From assembly GCA_910577935.1 (NCBI GenBank), contig CAJTOT010000033.1, positions 1 through 33,217 on the forward strand: DNA of 33,217 nt, given 5' to 3'. The translations under genes were made by a program, and so were the position numbers. Each line of letters begins with the position of its first letter. Position 1 is the stretch's first letter. The stretch comes from an uncultured Hungatella sp. GTDB taxonomy: Bacteria > Bacillota > Clostridia > Lachnospirales > Lachnospiraceae. Positions 33,099 through 33,217 of this stretch are shown piece after piece. The notes beneath the pieces are model-generated. The model was not told where the DNA came from and made no database searches. It saw nothing but the letters and a program-made list of their open reading frames with translations.

Positions 33099-33217
33099 AA
33101 ACAAGCTGTCGCCGAGAGGCCAACAGCCAAGCAAAGAAAGCGAACCTTGAAAATCAAAGATTGAACAGTATGTAAGACCCTGAAAATTCCAAATAAAAGG
33201 CCTGGTTTGAAGGCCTT
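33099..33217 (+). other. Leader RNA, probably 5' of a 16S rRNA gene beyond the window
   Basis: The 119 nt have no ORF and contain GCGAACCTTGAAAATC and GATTGAACAGTATGTAAGACC, similar to sequence found before rRNA genes in clostridia. A small hairpin AAGGCC/GGCCTT occurs at the very end. The rRNA itself is not in the window, so this identity is inferred; a terminator or riboswitch-type leader is an alternative for the final hairpin. Confidence 0.5.

Overview
This window spans the chromosomal replication origin of a Gram-positive anaerobe, most likely a Lachnospiraceae / Clostridium cluster XIVa species. That placement is inferred from several things. The order rpmH-rnpA-yidD-yidC-jag-mnmE-mnmG-rsmG then parA-parB faces away from dnaA-dnaN-yaaA-recF-gyrB-gyrA. 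NADP-type glutamate dehydrogenase resembles the Clostridium symbiosum enzyme. Lachnospiraceae-type families (DUF3881, DUF4446, the para-origin alpha/beta hydrolase, SGNH-ILEI plus MBOAT) are present, and AGGAGG ribosome binding sites are strong. No species call can be made from sequence alone.

Left arm (1-15340, mostly minus strand, co-directional with leftward replication): a partial DUF3881 gene; a decayed surface-protein locus; gdhA with its own promoter and terminator; the parA-parB-DUF4446 operon; a 1.1 kb repeat-rich gap with a MITE-like element and parS; a plus-strand alpha/beta hydrolase whose stop codon sits inside a parS; then the tRNA-modification and membrane-insertion operon (rsmG, mnmG, mnmE, jag, yidC, yidD, rnpA, rpmH). 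An ECF transporter S component lies between rpmH and the origin. Three parS sites lie within 3 kb.

Origin (about 15.43-17.4 kb): clusters of DnaA boxes lie on both sides of dnaA, giving a bipartite oriC as in Bacillus subtilis.

Right arm: dnaN, yaaA, recF, a DUF1877 gene and gyrB-gyrA run rightward and end at a long hairpin. A minus-strand GntR(YtrA-type)-ABC transporter operon follows. It is divergent from a class I fumarate hydratase (two subunits) plus plsC operon, and their -35 boxes are only 5 bp apart. Next come an opposing MBOAT O-acyltransferase / SGNH-ILEI pair, divergent from a small XRE regulator with palindromic operator-like sites, then tRNA-Ser(GCU), and at the edge a strong promoter and leader that look like the start of an rRNA operon.

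Most of the window is conserved core genome. The less ordinary material is the MITE-like element and dispersed repeats around parS, the XRE/MBOAT/SGNH-ILEI locus with its operator array, an inverted repeat that would cover the mnmE ribosome binding site, and the compact divergent GntR/fumarase control region. I see no clear evidence of a wholly new multi-gene system.
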